Part shown: positions 36,860 to 48,423 of the stretch, one piece after another
Layout of the letters: the number at the start of each line of letters is the position of its first letter
Position numbering within the stretch: position 1 is the first letter of the stretch
Source of the DNA: Anaeramoeba flamelloides
Taxonomy: Eukaryota > Metamonada > Anaeramoebidae
DNA: 64,000 nucleotides
NCBI GenBank assembly: GCA_027625915.1
Contig: JANTQA010000060.1
Span: forward strand, 6,262,001-6,326,000
Direction of reading: 5' to 3'
Translations under genes and position numbers: made by a program
Notes under the pieces: model-generated
The model's input: only the letters and a program-made list of their open reading frames with translations
Database searches by the model: none
Told to the model about the DNA's origin: nothing

Positions 36860-37380
36860 CAGCCGTTCCAAACCTACCGTGAAATTTGACAGACATAGAA
36901 ATTGACTTTTTTGTCTCTGTTAGACACAAAAAAAAAAATCTTCGATTATACTCTATTACAGATTTTATGGTTTGAAATAGTTTTTCTAAAAAAATTTCTT
37001 ATTTGAATGACTCTGAGAAAAAAATCTTGTTGTTTATGAAACAAATTCAAAAATCCAAAACAAAGATTCCCAAGAATGGAGATCCAATTTAGTAATTTCT
37101 TTAAAGTGATCCTGCCTTTTGATTTTTAGGCGTTTAGAAATTGAAGATCCTGAAAAGAATTGAAAAATTTTTGGAAATTGTTGATCATTAGATAAGGTTT
37201 TAAGTGAAAAATTCAAATTCTCATATTTTCTCTATGAGAAATTTTTGCTATATTATAAAATTTCACGGTTTGTAATAGGCTATCATACGACCATAAAATC
37301 CTGTCATAAAAATGAAAGTGTGAGACAGAAAAACGAATTTTCTGTTTATCATAGATTTCACGTTAGGGTTGGAACGGCTG
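36860..37380 (+). mobile_element. 521-bp TA-target family, best copy
   Basis: The left end CAGCCGTTCCAAACCTACCG, then TGAAAT, is inverse to the right end (CGTTAGGGTTGGAACGGCTG). TA lies immediately outside both (36858-36859 and 37381-37382). Homology between the arms continues inward (CTATTACAGATTTTA against CTATTACAAACCGTG), so much of the element is a long inverted repeat. The internal minus-strand frame 37034-37216 is partly matched in the copy at 11039-11410 but has no recognisable domain. Confidence 0.85.
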
Positions 37381-38452
37381 TAAAAGAAATTGCTTTCTTG
37401 AAGTTCGAAATCAATTTAATTTGGTTTAATCTAATTTGTGGTTATTTTGTAACGTTCTTTATTTCACAAAGTAAGGATTTTGTAACATTCTTGAGAAAAA
37501 AATAGCTTATTTGAGAATAGAAAAAAATGAAAAAAAAATCTTCGAGATCTCAAAAAAGCTCAAAAGATCTAACACTTAGAAACTCACATAGTTGTTTTCA
37601 AAAATTATAATTCACAAACATTCTAATTGGAAATTGAGTGTCAATATTAAGTGGTTTTTTCATATAAATGTACTCTTTTTTGATCATTGATTTTGGAGAT
37701 TGAACACGCTTGTTGGTTGATTTTTGATTGTTCTAAGTCACTCTGAAAAATAACATATTTTTTTTTTTTCATTCAGAAAATTCTTTTAAACTGTAATAAC
37801 TCAACCCTTAAATTTGAATTATTTTCATCTCATTCTTCGTATCTTTAATTTTTCAGAATATGTCATTTAGGATTTTTATTTCAAACAATTGTATACAGAC
37901 ACCCATATACAACAATAAATAAAGATCTTAGATTTCAAAAATACCTTTTTTAAAATTTTAATAGTAAAGAAAAAGATGAAAATCCGAGAAAAAATTTTGT
38001 TGATTAAAAATTTGAATTGTAAGATTGCACAAGAAGAAAAAAAAAATACAAATTAAGAGGTGACTAGTTTAAAATTGAATGAAATTATCATCAAATCAAT
38101 CAAATTATTAAAATTTATATCTTGAAACAAAAAAAACTTATTTTCTTTTTGTTTTGTGTTTCCTTGAAATTGACAAAATATGAGCTACTCTTTACATGCT
38201 AGAGAACTCAGAAAAACAACCTTCACCAAAACCCTAGAATCACAAAATGAATAATATTGTCAAAATCGATTTATCGTCAAGAATCTTGAGCAAACAAATA
38301 TATTTCTCTCAAGGTTGTTCCGTTTTATTTGTTCAAAATATGATTCAAATCTAATGAGTGAAAAATAAATAAGCACTCATTTTTTAAAAAAAAAAGATTT
38401 TATTTTTTTTTTTTTTTCATTTTTGTTTGAATAAAATTAATTATTCCACAAG

Positions 38453-39252
38453 ATGTCACGAAAAGCAATAGATATAAACAAAACCTGGCCAAAAGTTGAA
38501 AACGCCATCACTTCAATTATGAACAGTCTGAATACAGGTCTTTCTGGTGAGGCTTGGATGAAAACTTACACGTACCTATATATTTTTTTTTTGTCTTTTT
38601 CATTAAAAGGTTTTTTCAATCGCAGTAAATCTGTTCTTAAACTTATTTTATGAATCCTTCACAAAACATTTCTTGTAACTTCTTCACAATCTCTTCTTCT
38701 ACCAAATAAACCATTTCTGATACTTAGTATGGTTTACGATCTCTGTATGAGAGGATCAAACAAACCACAAAGATCGTCCAGAAGAAGGAATAGAGGCGCC
38801 GAAGTTTCTGGTAAGCCAGTGTATGAAAAATTACAAGACTTTCTTCAAAGAAGAGTCAAATCTCTTTTTAAGGTTCGATATTTCTACTTTTTTTTTTTTT
38901 ATTTGTTTTGGTTTGTGCTTTTTTTTCTTTTTTTTTTTTTTTTTTTTTTTTTTCTTTTTTTTTTAATTTTTTTTCTTCATTTTTTCTTCATTTTTTCTTT
39001 CTTTTCCTAAAGAACCTTTTCTAGGGTTAAGCCGAAAAACAATTGTTTTTATATCTTTTCTCTTTTTTTTTTTTTTTTTTTTCTTGAATAAATTTTAAAT
39101 TTTTTTTACTTCTCAGAAATACCAAAAAACAGGTTTTTAAATTTATAGGAGAAAAAAAATTAAATGTGTTTAAGACTAACCGAATAATACTTTGTCTTTT
39201 TATAGTTTGAAATATTTGATTATTAAATTTATAATTAGACTTTTTCTTTTAA

Positions 39253-39286
<34 letters not shown>

Positions 39287-42200
39287 CTTAAATATTCTTA
39301 GCCATTCCTTTTTTCTCTTTGCCAACTCTTAACCTATTTTTTTTTTTTTTCTTGATCTTTTCTTTTCTGTTTTATGATCTTTCTCACTAATAAAAATAGA
39401 AATGTGCAGACAAAATTGATGAACCATTACTTCAATCATTTACCAACGAATGGAATAACTATGTAACCGCAGCAAGGTTCATCAAATTTTTATTTTCTTA
39501 TTTAGATCGACATTTCATCCCAAGAATGATTAGCTCTCAACAAGGAAAATATTATGATGTTTATACAGTAAGTATTTAGCGCTTTTATTTCTCTTCGATC
39601 ACAATAATTTATTGTTAAAAAAAGAATTGAAATAATTCTCTTTATGGTGAAGAACTATTTTCAAAAAAAAAAAAAAAACAAAAGTTAGATACTAAAACGA
39701 GTAGGAAACTTTGAAATTATTAAAGTTGATTTAGCACTGTTTTATTTTAATACACAAACTGTTGAATTGATTCTTTTATCATTTATAATGCTTCCTATTT
39801 TTAGAACAAGTGTTGGTTGAAACTTTAAGATTTATCAACATTTTAAAAAACCAATTTTTTATTTTCAAAACAAATTTTCAGAGACATCACTTTACCAATT
39901 AATTTTTTTTTTATTTTGAATCTTTATTCACCTACAGACATTTTTAAAAAAAGTGTGGCAAATAAGTTTTCAAAAAGCATCTACAAAACAGTTTATCAAC
40001 TTAAATTGAACTATTTTCTAGATTCAACATTAAAACCTTTTTTTGTCACACTCTTTTTTTTTAAAATGGCTTTAGATTAAATTAAAAACTAATTTTTTTT
40101 TTTTTTTTAAAATTTTATTAAATCCACAACTAATATTTAAATGAAATTTCAATCTCTTAATAACAAAAATTTAATAGCTTCATTTGGTAATTTTCCATAA
40201 AATAATGTATCTTCCATTAAAAAATAAAATTATAAATGCTGTTTTAAGATTCATTTCAAATGAAAGAAATGGAGAGCATGTAGATCGATCACTTTTAAAA
40301 AAAACCACTGAAATTTTTGGTAAGAACTAATCCAACCAATCTCCCAAAAAACAAAAAAAGAAATAAAAAAAGAATAATTCATTGTATTCTTTTAAAAAAT
40401 ATATCCTAATTTTTAACTCGTCATAATTATTGAAAAACAATCATTCTCTTTTGGAAACAAAAAACATACATAAAAATTAAATCTAATAAAAATATATAAA
40501 AATTAAATTCAAAAGTCTCACTTGGACATACTAAGCAACCAAATGAAGGAAGTTTAGAAATTTATCAAAAGGATTTTGAAAAACAATTTTATAAGGAAAC
40601 AGACATTTTTTACGAAAGAGAATCAAATAAATTCTTATCAGAAATTAATGTTTCTGAATACATGATCAAAGCAGAAGCACGAATCGACGAAGAATTAGCC
40701 AGAGTCAATCATTATCTTCATCACTCAACCGAAAAGTCTTTACTTAAAAAATGTGTTGAGGTTCTTGTCACAAGAAGACTTCAATTGTTGTGGAGAGAAT
40801 TTGAACAATTAGTGAAAGACGACAAAACAGAAGACCTTCAAAGAATGTATAAATTATTAAACAGAATTGAAAACGGTTTACAACCATTAGTCGAAACTTT
40901 AGAAAAACATATCCTTGCAAAAGGCTTGGAAAAGTTAACAGAAGTTAAAACCACAGCTAGCAAAGTAATTATAATTATTTTTTTTTTTTTTTTAATTGTT
41001 ATTTTTAGATTTCAAAAATTATCTCCAATTAATTTTTTTTTTTTTTTATTTTAAAATTTATTTTAATCAATTTTTTCTATTTTTTCTTCAATCTAATTCA
41101 TTACTTACGATTTTATTCTCTTTTTAATAATATTATTTTATAATATTCTATAAATATATTTATAATCTAATAATATTTTTCTGAAATAAACTACTTTTTA
41201 CTTTATAGAATCCAAGAGTATATGTTGAAACCATATTAGGTGTTTACCAAAAATATTATGATGTGGTCCAAAATTCATTCCGTAAACATCCAGATTTTGT
41301 TAAAGCTTTGGATAAGGCTTGTCGTCGATTTATTAATAAAAATGCAGTAACAGATTTATCAAAAACATCTTCAACATCACCAGAATTAGTCGCTAGATTT
41401 TGTGATGTTTTATTAAAAAAATCTTCAAAAAATCCAGAAGAAACTGAACTTGTAAACACATTAGATAAAATTGTAAACATTTAAATTTAATTTTATTTTT
41501 TTTTTTTTTTTTTTACAATCATTGTTATTAGATTTTTTTTTATTTTATTTGTAGATTTATTTTTTTTTTTTAAAAAAATAAAATCAATTCTTTTTCTTCT
41601 TGAATATATTATTTAATAAAATCAAAATTCAAATAATTAATTTATCTTATAAATCAACAAAATTAAATTAATAATTATTATAATAACAATAATAATAATA
41701 ATAATAATAATTTTTTCATAATCTTTAAACTAATAATAATAATATTTGTTTTCTAATCATAATAGATGGTTGTGTTTAAATACCTTGAAGATAAAGATGT
41801 CTTTCAAAAATTTTATTCCAAAATGTTGGCTAAACGTTTAATTTACAAAACCTCTGTTTCAGAAGATGCAGAAGGAACCATGATTGGTAAATTAAAGGCT
41901 GCATGTGGATATGAATGGTCATCCAAATTACAAAGAATGTTTACAGATATTACTGTTTCCCGTGAAATGAATGAAACCTTTAAAAATCATATTGTTCAAA
42001 AATCGATCAAGCTTGAAATTGATTTTGAAGTAATGGTATTAGCTATTGGATTTTGGCCCTTATCTGTACCAAATACTAAATTTGTACTCCCATCTTTACT
42101 TGAAAATTGTGTTCTAAGATTTAGAAAATTTTATAATGAGCATCATAATGGTAGAAAATTAAGTTGGCTTAATCAACTTTCACGTGGTGAATTAAATTCC

Positions 42201-43032
42201 AAATTTAAAAGTAAAATTTTTTCCTTTTTCTTTTCTTTTGCTTTCTTTTTTCTTTTTTCTTTTCTTTTTTCTTTTTTTCTTTTTTCTTTACAGCTTTAAT
42301 ATAACTAATACTAAACCATTATTTTTATTTATTGATTAATTAATTTTTAAAAATTTTTCATATATTAAATAATAATAGACAAAAGATATATTTTCTTGGT
42401 GTCAACTTATCAAATGGGTGTTTTATTAATGTTTAATGAACAAGCTGAAATCAAGTTTGAAGAAATGCAGCAACATCTTCAACTTTCTCCAGAATTTTTG
42501 GAAGGTGTTTTAGCTACCTTAATTAAAACTAAAGTGCTTAGGGCTAAAGGTAAAGTTCATCAACCTGGTAACACTTATAAAATTAATAGCAGATATAGTA
42601 GCGAAAGGGCTAGAGTTCAATTGAATATTTCAATGGCAATTCAAAAAAAACAAGAATCAAATGTAACTCATCGTCAAATTGAAGAAGAAAGAAAAATGCT
42701 CATTCAAGCTGCTATTGTCAGGTAATATTATATTAATTTTTTACTTTTCTTCAACTTTTTTTTTTTTTTAATTAAATTTTTCCTCTCCATCACTATTGAA
42801 CTAAAATAACTCATCAAATATTATTTCTGCTTATTATTTTCAAAAAAATAGAATTATGAAAGCACGTAAAACTTCAGATCATAAAACCTTAATGACAGAA
42901 GTTATTTCTCAATTAACCAGCAGATTTAGACCAAATATTAAAACTATTAAAAAATGTATCGATCTTTTAATTGATAAAGAATATTTAGAAAGAGCTGATG
43001 GAAAAAATAATGTTTACAATTATCTTGCTTAA
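38453..43032 (+). CDS. CUL1: Cullin, CUL1-like scaffold of SCF ubiquitin ligase
   Basis: Nine exons: 38453-38571, 38728-38872, 39400-39567, 40178-40319, 40516-40964, 41209-41472, 41766-42210, 42379-42721 and 42852-43032. All introns are GT..AG, and phases fit to give 751 aa, close to the family's usual 750-780. The N-terminal cullin repeats include [17 protein letters not shown] and [14 protein letters not shown]. Mid-protein motifs are [20 protein letters not shown] and [15 protein letters not shown]. The cullin-homology domain has [11 protein letters not shown] and [20 protein letters not shown]. The C-terminal winged helix ends [20 protein letters not shown]...YNYLA, with the NEDD8 acceptor expected at Lys695 in IVRIMKARK. 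Cullin 1 bridges Skp1/F-box proteins to Rbx1 and the E2; the N-terminus and long CUL1-like middle favour CUL1 over CUL3/4. Intron 3 carries a MITE. Confidence 0.95.
39935..40072 (+). mobile_element. MITE, 130-bp TA-target family, copy 3, inside cullin intron 3
   Basis: CAGACATTTTTAAAAAAAGTG after TA (39933-39934) is inverse to TCACACTCTTTTTTTTTAAAATGGCTT-type sequence before TA (40073-40074). It lies within the intron at 39568-40177, which is by far the longest in the gene, so it explains part of that length without touching an exon. Confidence 0.8.
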
Positions 43033-43379
43033 ATGATATTTATTTTTATTTTTTTTTTACTAAAAAAACAATGAAATATTTTTGATCTTTCAATTTATTT
43101 TTTTTTTTTATTTATTTTTTTTTTTTTTTTTATTTATTATTTTTCAATTTATTTTATATCTTTTCCTTTACCATTTTTTTTTCTTTTCTAATTTTATTTT
43201 TTTTTAAAAACAATGAAAAAAAAATTATAAAATAAAAAATTGGATTTACAATCTTTCCATTTTAAAAAATTATTCTTCATTTTTTTTCATAATCATCATT
43301 TTTTTAATTTTATCTCTGTAATCATAAATTATATTAGATGTTTTGATAATAAAAATGGATTATAATGGTATTAGTAAAA

Positions 43380-43500
43380 AATTCGTGAAAAATCAGAAAA
43401 TCGCCAATAATACTACTTTATCGTGAAAATCATAAAATCGCAAAAATCCAAAATTTTCGTAAAACTATTAATTGGTAGATAAATATTCCACTTATTAGAA
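43380..43500. repeat. ATCACGATAA-containing dispersed repeat, copy 3
   Basis: ATACTACTTTATCGTGAAAA, then TCATAAAATCGCAAAAATCC, aligns with 20570-20612. No ends can be defined. Confidence 0.4.
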
Positions 43501-44682
43501 CTACAGAAAAGTCTTATTTATATTCATATTTATCAACTATTTCGAAAAGGGCTCGTAATTTTTATTGTACCAGATTCTGTATAAAATCCAATCATCATAA
43601 AAATATTTAAATATACAAAATAATTCAAACCATTTATTGATTCTTGAGAAGAATTCACTTTGTTTGTTATTATGAAATTACTTAATAAAAGTTGTTAAAA
43701 GTTTCTGAGCACAATTTTTTAGGACATTTTTAGAGCGTAAAAAATAAGATTTCGCTTTTTTCTTTTTGATACAAAGAAAATTTTAACAAAGTTGTTAATC
43801 TCAACAAAATTTTCAATAGATTGAAAAACTTATGTAAACTTTTTTTCAAACTAAAGGTCACCCCCCAAAAAAAAAAAAAAAAAAAAAAAAATAATCAATA
43901 CTATTGAATTTGATTGTTAATAAGATAATTAAATATTGGTGAATTTCTTATTTATTATTCATTTTTTCATTTTTTGTTTTTTTATAAATTGATATTGAAC
44001 AATTGGAAAAAGAAAAAAGCAAAAAAAATAAATAAATAAAAATAATAAGTTAGTATAAAGATGGAAACAGTTTATGTTTGATTTGGAATGAACGATGTAT
44101 CGGAATTTTAAAAGATCATTAAATGAATTGATATATGAAACAAACAAAACAAAAAAAAAACAATTCCAATAAAACAACCAGATGAATTGTGACTATATAT
44201 CGAAAATGAGACTTTAAAGAACAAAAGTTTGAAGTTTAAAGAGTTATCAATAAAATGTCAAGAAATTTTTCCAAATCAACTTGTTCAACCATTATTATTG
44301 GTTGTATAATTATTTCCCTTACAATTTACAAAACGAGATTTCTCATTTCAAATCAAATCGCAGATCAATTATTAAAATATTGAGTTTTTATTTTTATTTT
44401 TTTTATTTTTATGAGTTTTATTTATTCAATTGAGTGTTTTTTTTTTTTATATTTTAAAGAGTTTCTTATATAATAGAATGATACCACAATTAATTGGATT
44501 CAATTATGAATAATTCTTGAAAATTTTCTATGGCCTTTTATTTGTAAAAGAGTTTATTTTATTGTTTAAAAAATCATTTCGGTCCTTACCATATTTAATC
44601 ATTCCTTTATCTCATTGAAATTAGCAGGTAACTCGTTTTCCAAAAAAACACTTTTTTTTTTTCATTTTTTAGATATAAAGTA

Positions 44683-44860
44683 CATTTCAAAAATTGTGAC
44701 TAACAATAAATTGAAAAAAAAAAAAAAATATTTTTTTGTATTCAAAAAGAACTAATTATAAAATATCTTATTAATAATTCACTTTTAAATTATTCTAAAC
44801 AAATAAAATCCTGAAAAGTTTCAAAAAAATCAAAAACAAAAAATAAAAAAACTTAAATTC
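44683..44860 (+). mobile_element. MITE, 212-bp TA-target family, partial copy
   Basis: The left end CATTTCAAAAATTGTGACTA and the inner AATTCACTTTTAAATTATTC and ATAAAATCCTGA match 22507-22718. The right inverted repeat is not present. It lies just beyond the stop codon of the minus-strand gene at 44920. Confidence 0.6.
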
Positions 44861-44919
44861 TAGATTATTATTGTTAACTTTTAAATAATAAGTTAAATTA
44901 AATAAAATATGCACTTCAT

Positions 44920-47900
44920 TTATCGATCATAACCATCAACTTTTAAATACTTACCAATTAAAATAAAATCCTGTAGACGCTGATGTATTTTATTTTTATG
45001 CAATTGTATATATTGATTTAAATTTGACAAACCATTTTTTTGAATTAATTTAAAAATCGAAGAGCATATCTGTTGTTTAAATAATAAACTTAATTCGTGA
45101 TTTTTTTGATCGCAGTTTTCAAATTCTACCAAAATGTTACAAACTTGTAAAACTTTTGTAATGCCCTTTCTATCATTTAATAATCTTAATAATTTGAAAG
45201 TAATGCAATAATATAATAGATCCTTATTTTTGGGTTCTGCAATGGCATTAAAATATGCTTGTCTTGCCTCTTTCATTTTATTTAATCTTTTGCAGAGATC
45301 TCCTATTATTTCCCACTCGTTTATTGATGTTTGCTTGATTTTATTTTCTTCCCATCGCTTTGGATTGCCTTTCATTGAAATTTTATTATATATTTTTAAA
45401 TCCTTTTTTAACAATTTGAATTCTTTTTTCAGCCATCTTTTTGGATAAGTATTATAAATAAAATTTTTTATATTGGAAGGCCTGACAAATTTTGGTGTGA
45501 ATTTTTCTTTTTCTTTTGGATCATTTTTAGAAGACGATTTATTTTTTTCTACTTTATCAAAATCAAAATCAGATTCGGATTCAGATTCGCTTTCAGAATC
45601 ACTTTCAGAAGCTCCAAAATACCCTAAATGGTTCAATTTGATATTTTTTTGTGTAGATATTATTAAATCATTCGATAAATTGTTTTTAATTATCTTATTA
45701 TCCTGGGTAATTTCTTTTTCTTTTTCTTTTTTTCCCTCTTTCCCATTTTCATCCCCTTTCTCATTTTTTTCTTTCCACTCTTTTAATTTTGAAAGTTCTT
45801 GTTCTTGAATAGAAGAAAATTCCGATTTAGGTTTAAAATTTGAAAAATCAGCTAAACTTGATTCCTTTTCCAAGGTTATTTCCTTTTTTAATTTATTATT
45901 ATTTGTTAATTTTTCTTCATGTTCATTCTCATTTTGATTATCTTCTTTCCCAATTTCTAATTTATCTTCATCTTTATTATTTCCTGTTTCCTTATCATTG
46001 CCACTGTCGTTAGGGTTGTTTACCTCTCCCTCATTATCAAATAAATCAAATGAAGATGAACCAGACCATCCACCCATATTAGATGAATCTTCTTTACCTG
46101 AAAAAGATTGGGTTTTTAATTCTGAAGGTTTTTTTTCTTGTTGATTTTCCATTTTTGGATCTAATACATTTTCATGTTTAATTACATCAAAAGATTTCAT
46201 ATTTCCTTTTTCTTTTTCCTTTTCTTTGTGAAGTTTCTTTTCTTCTTTTTCTTCCTTTTCTTTCTTTTCTTCTTTTTCTTCTTTTTCTTCTTTTTCTTCT
46301 TTTTTTTCGTTTTCTTCGTTTTCGTCGTTTTCTTCGTTTTCTTCGTTTTCTTCGTTTTCTTCGTTTTCTTCGTTTTTTTCGTTTTCTTCCTTTTTATATT
46401 TATTTTCACTTTCTTTTTTGTTTTTTATTTCTTTTTTTTTTTCATTTTCTTTCTTAATCATATTATAAGATTTAAGATTTTCTGTTTCTTTTTCTTTTCC
46501 CTTCTCTTCATTTTGCTCCATCTTATCATTAATATTGATATTAATGAATTCAGCATCTCTGGAAAATTGAAGAAATCCTGTATTTCTTAACTGATTTTTA
46601 TATGTTTTACCGACCATTTCATAATTGACATCAAAATTATGTTTATCTTCATTTTCCCATATACTGTTATTATACATTTCATCTAAATTATCTTCTAAAT
46701 CCTCTTGACAATTTAGCCATTCGTTCCACATATGATCCGTTAACTTTAAGTCGTTGGTATGAAATTGATTTAATATACCCTCTCGTTTTTGTAATTCTTT
46801 CTCCCCATTAAAGAATTTTCTTTTTTCTGTTAATAATAGCTCCCATCCAAGAATTGTTTTCATTTGGACCAATATTTTACTGGCAATTTCTTTTTGTTGA
46901 TTTTTTATTGGCTGGTTTTTTAGTTTGGAAAAAATACTTGAAATATTTGAATACCGTTTCATTTTCATTACAATAGCTTTCCAATCATATATCCATTTTG
47001 TTTTTATTGGCTGGGTGACTTCAACGGGTTTTGGCATGAGGCTTTGATTAGCTTGCTCTTTGTCAAGATTTATCAAATTGAAAAAATCTAAAATTGTGAT
47101 TATTTCTGAAGAATTATTTTTTTTCCGATTCAAAGAAATATTCCTATTTTGGCTAGTATCAACATCTGGCGGTACCAAATTTAAGATTTCAAATGTTTGG
47201 TTGAATTTTTTTTGATTCAAAAATTCATTTGCCAGAATTTTCCAAGAATTTGGTGAATGGGGAATAAAATGATGAATTTTTCGTGCATATTTAAATGACT
47301 CAATATTGTCTTGAAGTAAATTATAGCATTTCACTATTTCTGTTAAAATTGGAATCGATTCTGGAACCTTTGAATTTGATTCTAACAGTAGCTGGAGGGC
47401 TTCTTTAACTTTCCCGTTTTTCCTCATACATTTTGAAATTAAAGCAGAATATCCCCAATCATATTTCAGAAACTGTAGGAAAAAATTTTCGCCCTTTTGG
47501 TACAAGCAATTGTTATTGAAAAATGTCATTAGCGCGTATGTTAATAAATTATGGGACACCGTAGATAATAGCTTTGGATTTTTGTGGGATAATTTTGTAC
47601 CCAAGCCTTTTGCCAATTGATTTCTTGCTATCTTTAGGCATTCATTTAATTTTTTGCTTTGTGTTTGGTGTATTAGTTCAAGTGCCTTTAATTTTTCTTT
47701 TTGTTTTAATTTTTGGTCTAGTTTTCGTTTTTTGATACTTTTTTCATCTTCTTCTTCTTTTTCTTTTTCTTTCTCTTTTTCTTTTTCATTTTGTTTTTCT
47801 TGATCTTTCTCTTTTTCTTTTGTTTTGTTTGTTTTCTCAAAATTAATTAAATTATCTTTGTTTTGGTAATTAAAAGGATCAAGCTCGTCGCGTACAATCA

Positions 47901-48423
47901 AACTAGGGTATTTCATAAAATTTGCCTTTAGGCACCATGTCCTGACAAAGGATGCCAAACTTAAATATTTCCAAAGCAGATCTTCGTTTTTTGGTTGCGT
48001 TTCTGCTTCTTCTTGATTGAGATTTTTATTTAACTTGATCCAACGTGGTTTAAACGTACCAGGTAAACTAAAAGAAACCCTTAAGTCAATCTTGCTGATG
48101 GGATCATAGGTACAATACGTTCCCGCAACAATCGCCCAATTTGTGCGATTAAAGCTAAGCCTCGACTTCTTTTGTTGGCTGGAAAGCAACCTTCCAAAAT
48201 ATGCTGCAATACTTGATATGCCCTTTGAAAAATCAACCCCAATGCAATGATGGTAAAACCCTATTGGCTTGGTGTTGTCTTTCGAAGTGTCTTGTTTCAC
48301 CAGGTGAATTAAGTCCGGTATTTCATACGTTTTTGAAGACTCCTTTAATTGTTTGCTACGAGAGATCAAAGACTCTCCTAACTTACTTTCAACACACTCA
48401 TACAAATCAGAAATTGTTTTCAT
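44920..48423 (-). CDS. ChAPs-like (Chs5/Arf1-binding, exomer-type) protein
   Basis: A single-exon frame of 1167 aa from ATG at 48423 to TAA. The N-terminal part has YHHCIGVDFSKGISSIAAYF and GTYCTYDPISKIDLRVSFSL followed by PG. From memory this is the pattern of the ChAPs family (Bud7, Bch1, Bch2, Chs6), with a 'VDxRVxxxIPG' core and a later DELDPFNY. A helical, TPR-like middle follows (LQFLKYDWGYSALISKCMRK; ILTEIVKCYNLLQDNIESFK). Then comes a roughly 370-residue acidic KEKE/NEE/SESE linker that has no counterpart in fungi. The C-terminal helical block (INEWEIIGDLCKRLNKMKEA...) matches the family's TPR-like end. In yeast these proteins join Chs5 at the trans-Golgi and, with Arf1, export chitin synthase to the plasma membrane. 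Family assignment rests on recalled motifs; a generic TPR protein is the alternative. Confidence 0.65.
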   Translation of the reverse strand: MKTISDLYECVESKLGESLISRSKQLKESSKTYEIPDLIHLVKQDTSKDNTKPIGFYHHCIGVDFSKGISSIAAYFGRLLSSQQKKSRLSFNRTNWAIVAGTYCTYDPISKIDLRVSFSLPGTFKPRWIKLNKNLNQEEAETQPKNEDLLWKYLSLASFVRTWCLKANFMKYPSLIVRDELDPFNYQNKDNLINFEKTNKTKEKEKDQEKQNEKEKEKEKEKEEEDEKSIKKRKLDQKLKQKEKLKALELIHQTQSKKLNECLKIARNQLAKGLGTKLSHKNPKLLSTVSHNLLTYALMTFFNNNCLYQKGENFFLQFLKYDWGYSALISKCMRKNGKVKEALQLLLESNSKVPESIPILTEIVKCYNLLQDNIESFKYARKIHHFIPHSPNSWKILANEFLNQKKFNQTFEILNLVPPDVDTSQNRNISLNRKKNNSSEIITILDFFNLINLDKEQANQSLMPKPVEVTQPIKTKWIYDWKAIVMKMKRYSNISSIFSKLKNQPIKNQQKEIASKILVQMKTILGWELLLTEKRKFFNGEKELQKREGILNQFHTNDLKLTDHMWNEWLNCQEDLEDNLDEMYNNSIWENEDKHNFDVNYEMVGKTYKNQLRNTGFLQFSRDAEFINININDKMEQNEEKGKEKETENLKSYNMIKKENEKKKEIKNKKESENKYKKEENEKNEENEENEENEENEENDENEENEKKEEKEEKEEKEEKKEKEEKEEKKLHKEKEKEKGNMKSFDVIKHENVLDPKMENQQEKKPSELKTQSFSGKEDSSNMGGWSGSSSFDLFDNEGEVNNPNDSGNDKETGNNKDEDKLEIGKEDNQNENEHEEKLTNNNKLKKEITLEKESSLADFSNFKPKSEFSSIQEQELSKLKEWKEKNEKGDENGKEGKKEKEKEITQDNKIIKNNLSNDLIISTQKNIKLNHLGYFGASESDSESESESESDFDFDKVEKNKSSSKNDPKEKEKFTPKFVRPSNIKNFIYNTYPKRWLKKEFKLLKKDLKIYNKISMKGNPKRWEENKIKQTSINEWEIIGDLCKRLNKMKEARQAYFNAIAEPKNKDLLYYCITFKLLRLLNDRKGITKVLQVCNILVEFENCDQKNHELSLLFKQQICSSIFKLIQKNGLSNLNQYIQLHKNKIHQRLQDFILIGKYLKVDGYDR

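Larger units (their letters stand above)
34102..38452. other. Intergenic region between Sin3 and cullin genes
   Basis: No gene is supported. It holds a 130-bp-family MITE starting about 20 bp after the Sin3 stop (34124-34249), a G8 run near 35347, a split 195-bp-family hairpin (about 35743-36405) and the best 521-bp-family element (36860-37380). Frames at 34740-35021, 35245-35457, 37034-37216 and 37245-37505 lie in A+T-rich or transposon sequence. Confidence 0.65.
43033..44919. other. Intergenic region between convergent cullin and ChAPs-like genes
   Basis: No gene is supported between the two 3' ends. It contains T-rich 3' flank of the cullin, an ATCACGATAA-type repeat (43380-43500), a C6/A28 run near 43861-43891 and a partial 212-bp-family MITE (44683-44860). 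The minus frame at 43959-44177 lacks an ATG start at its 5' end and is compositional. Confidence 0.65.

Noticed and set aside
37245-37505. 86-codon frame across the right end of the 521-bp element
   Set aside because: Runs through the transposon terminus into flank; no ATG start in a plausible context and no domain.
46174-46590. 138-codon poly-Phe/Val frame opposite the ChAPs-like gene
   Set aside because: Antisense of the acidic NEE/KEE linker.
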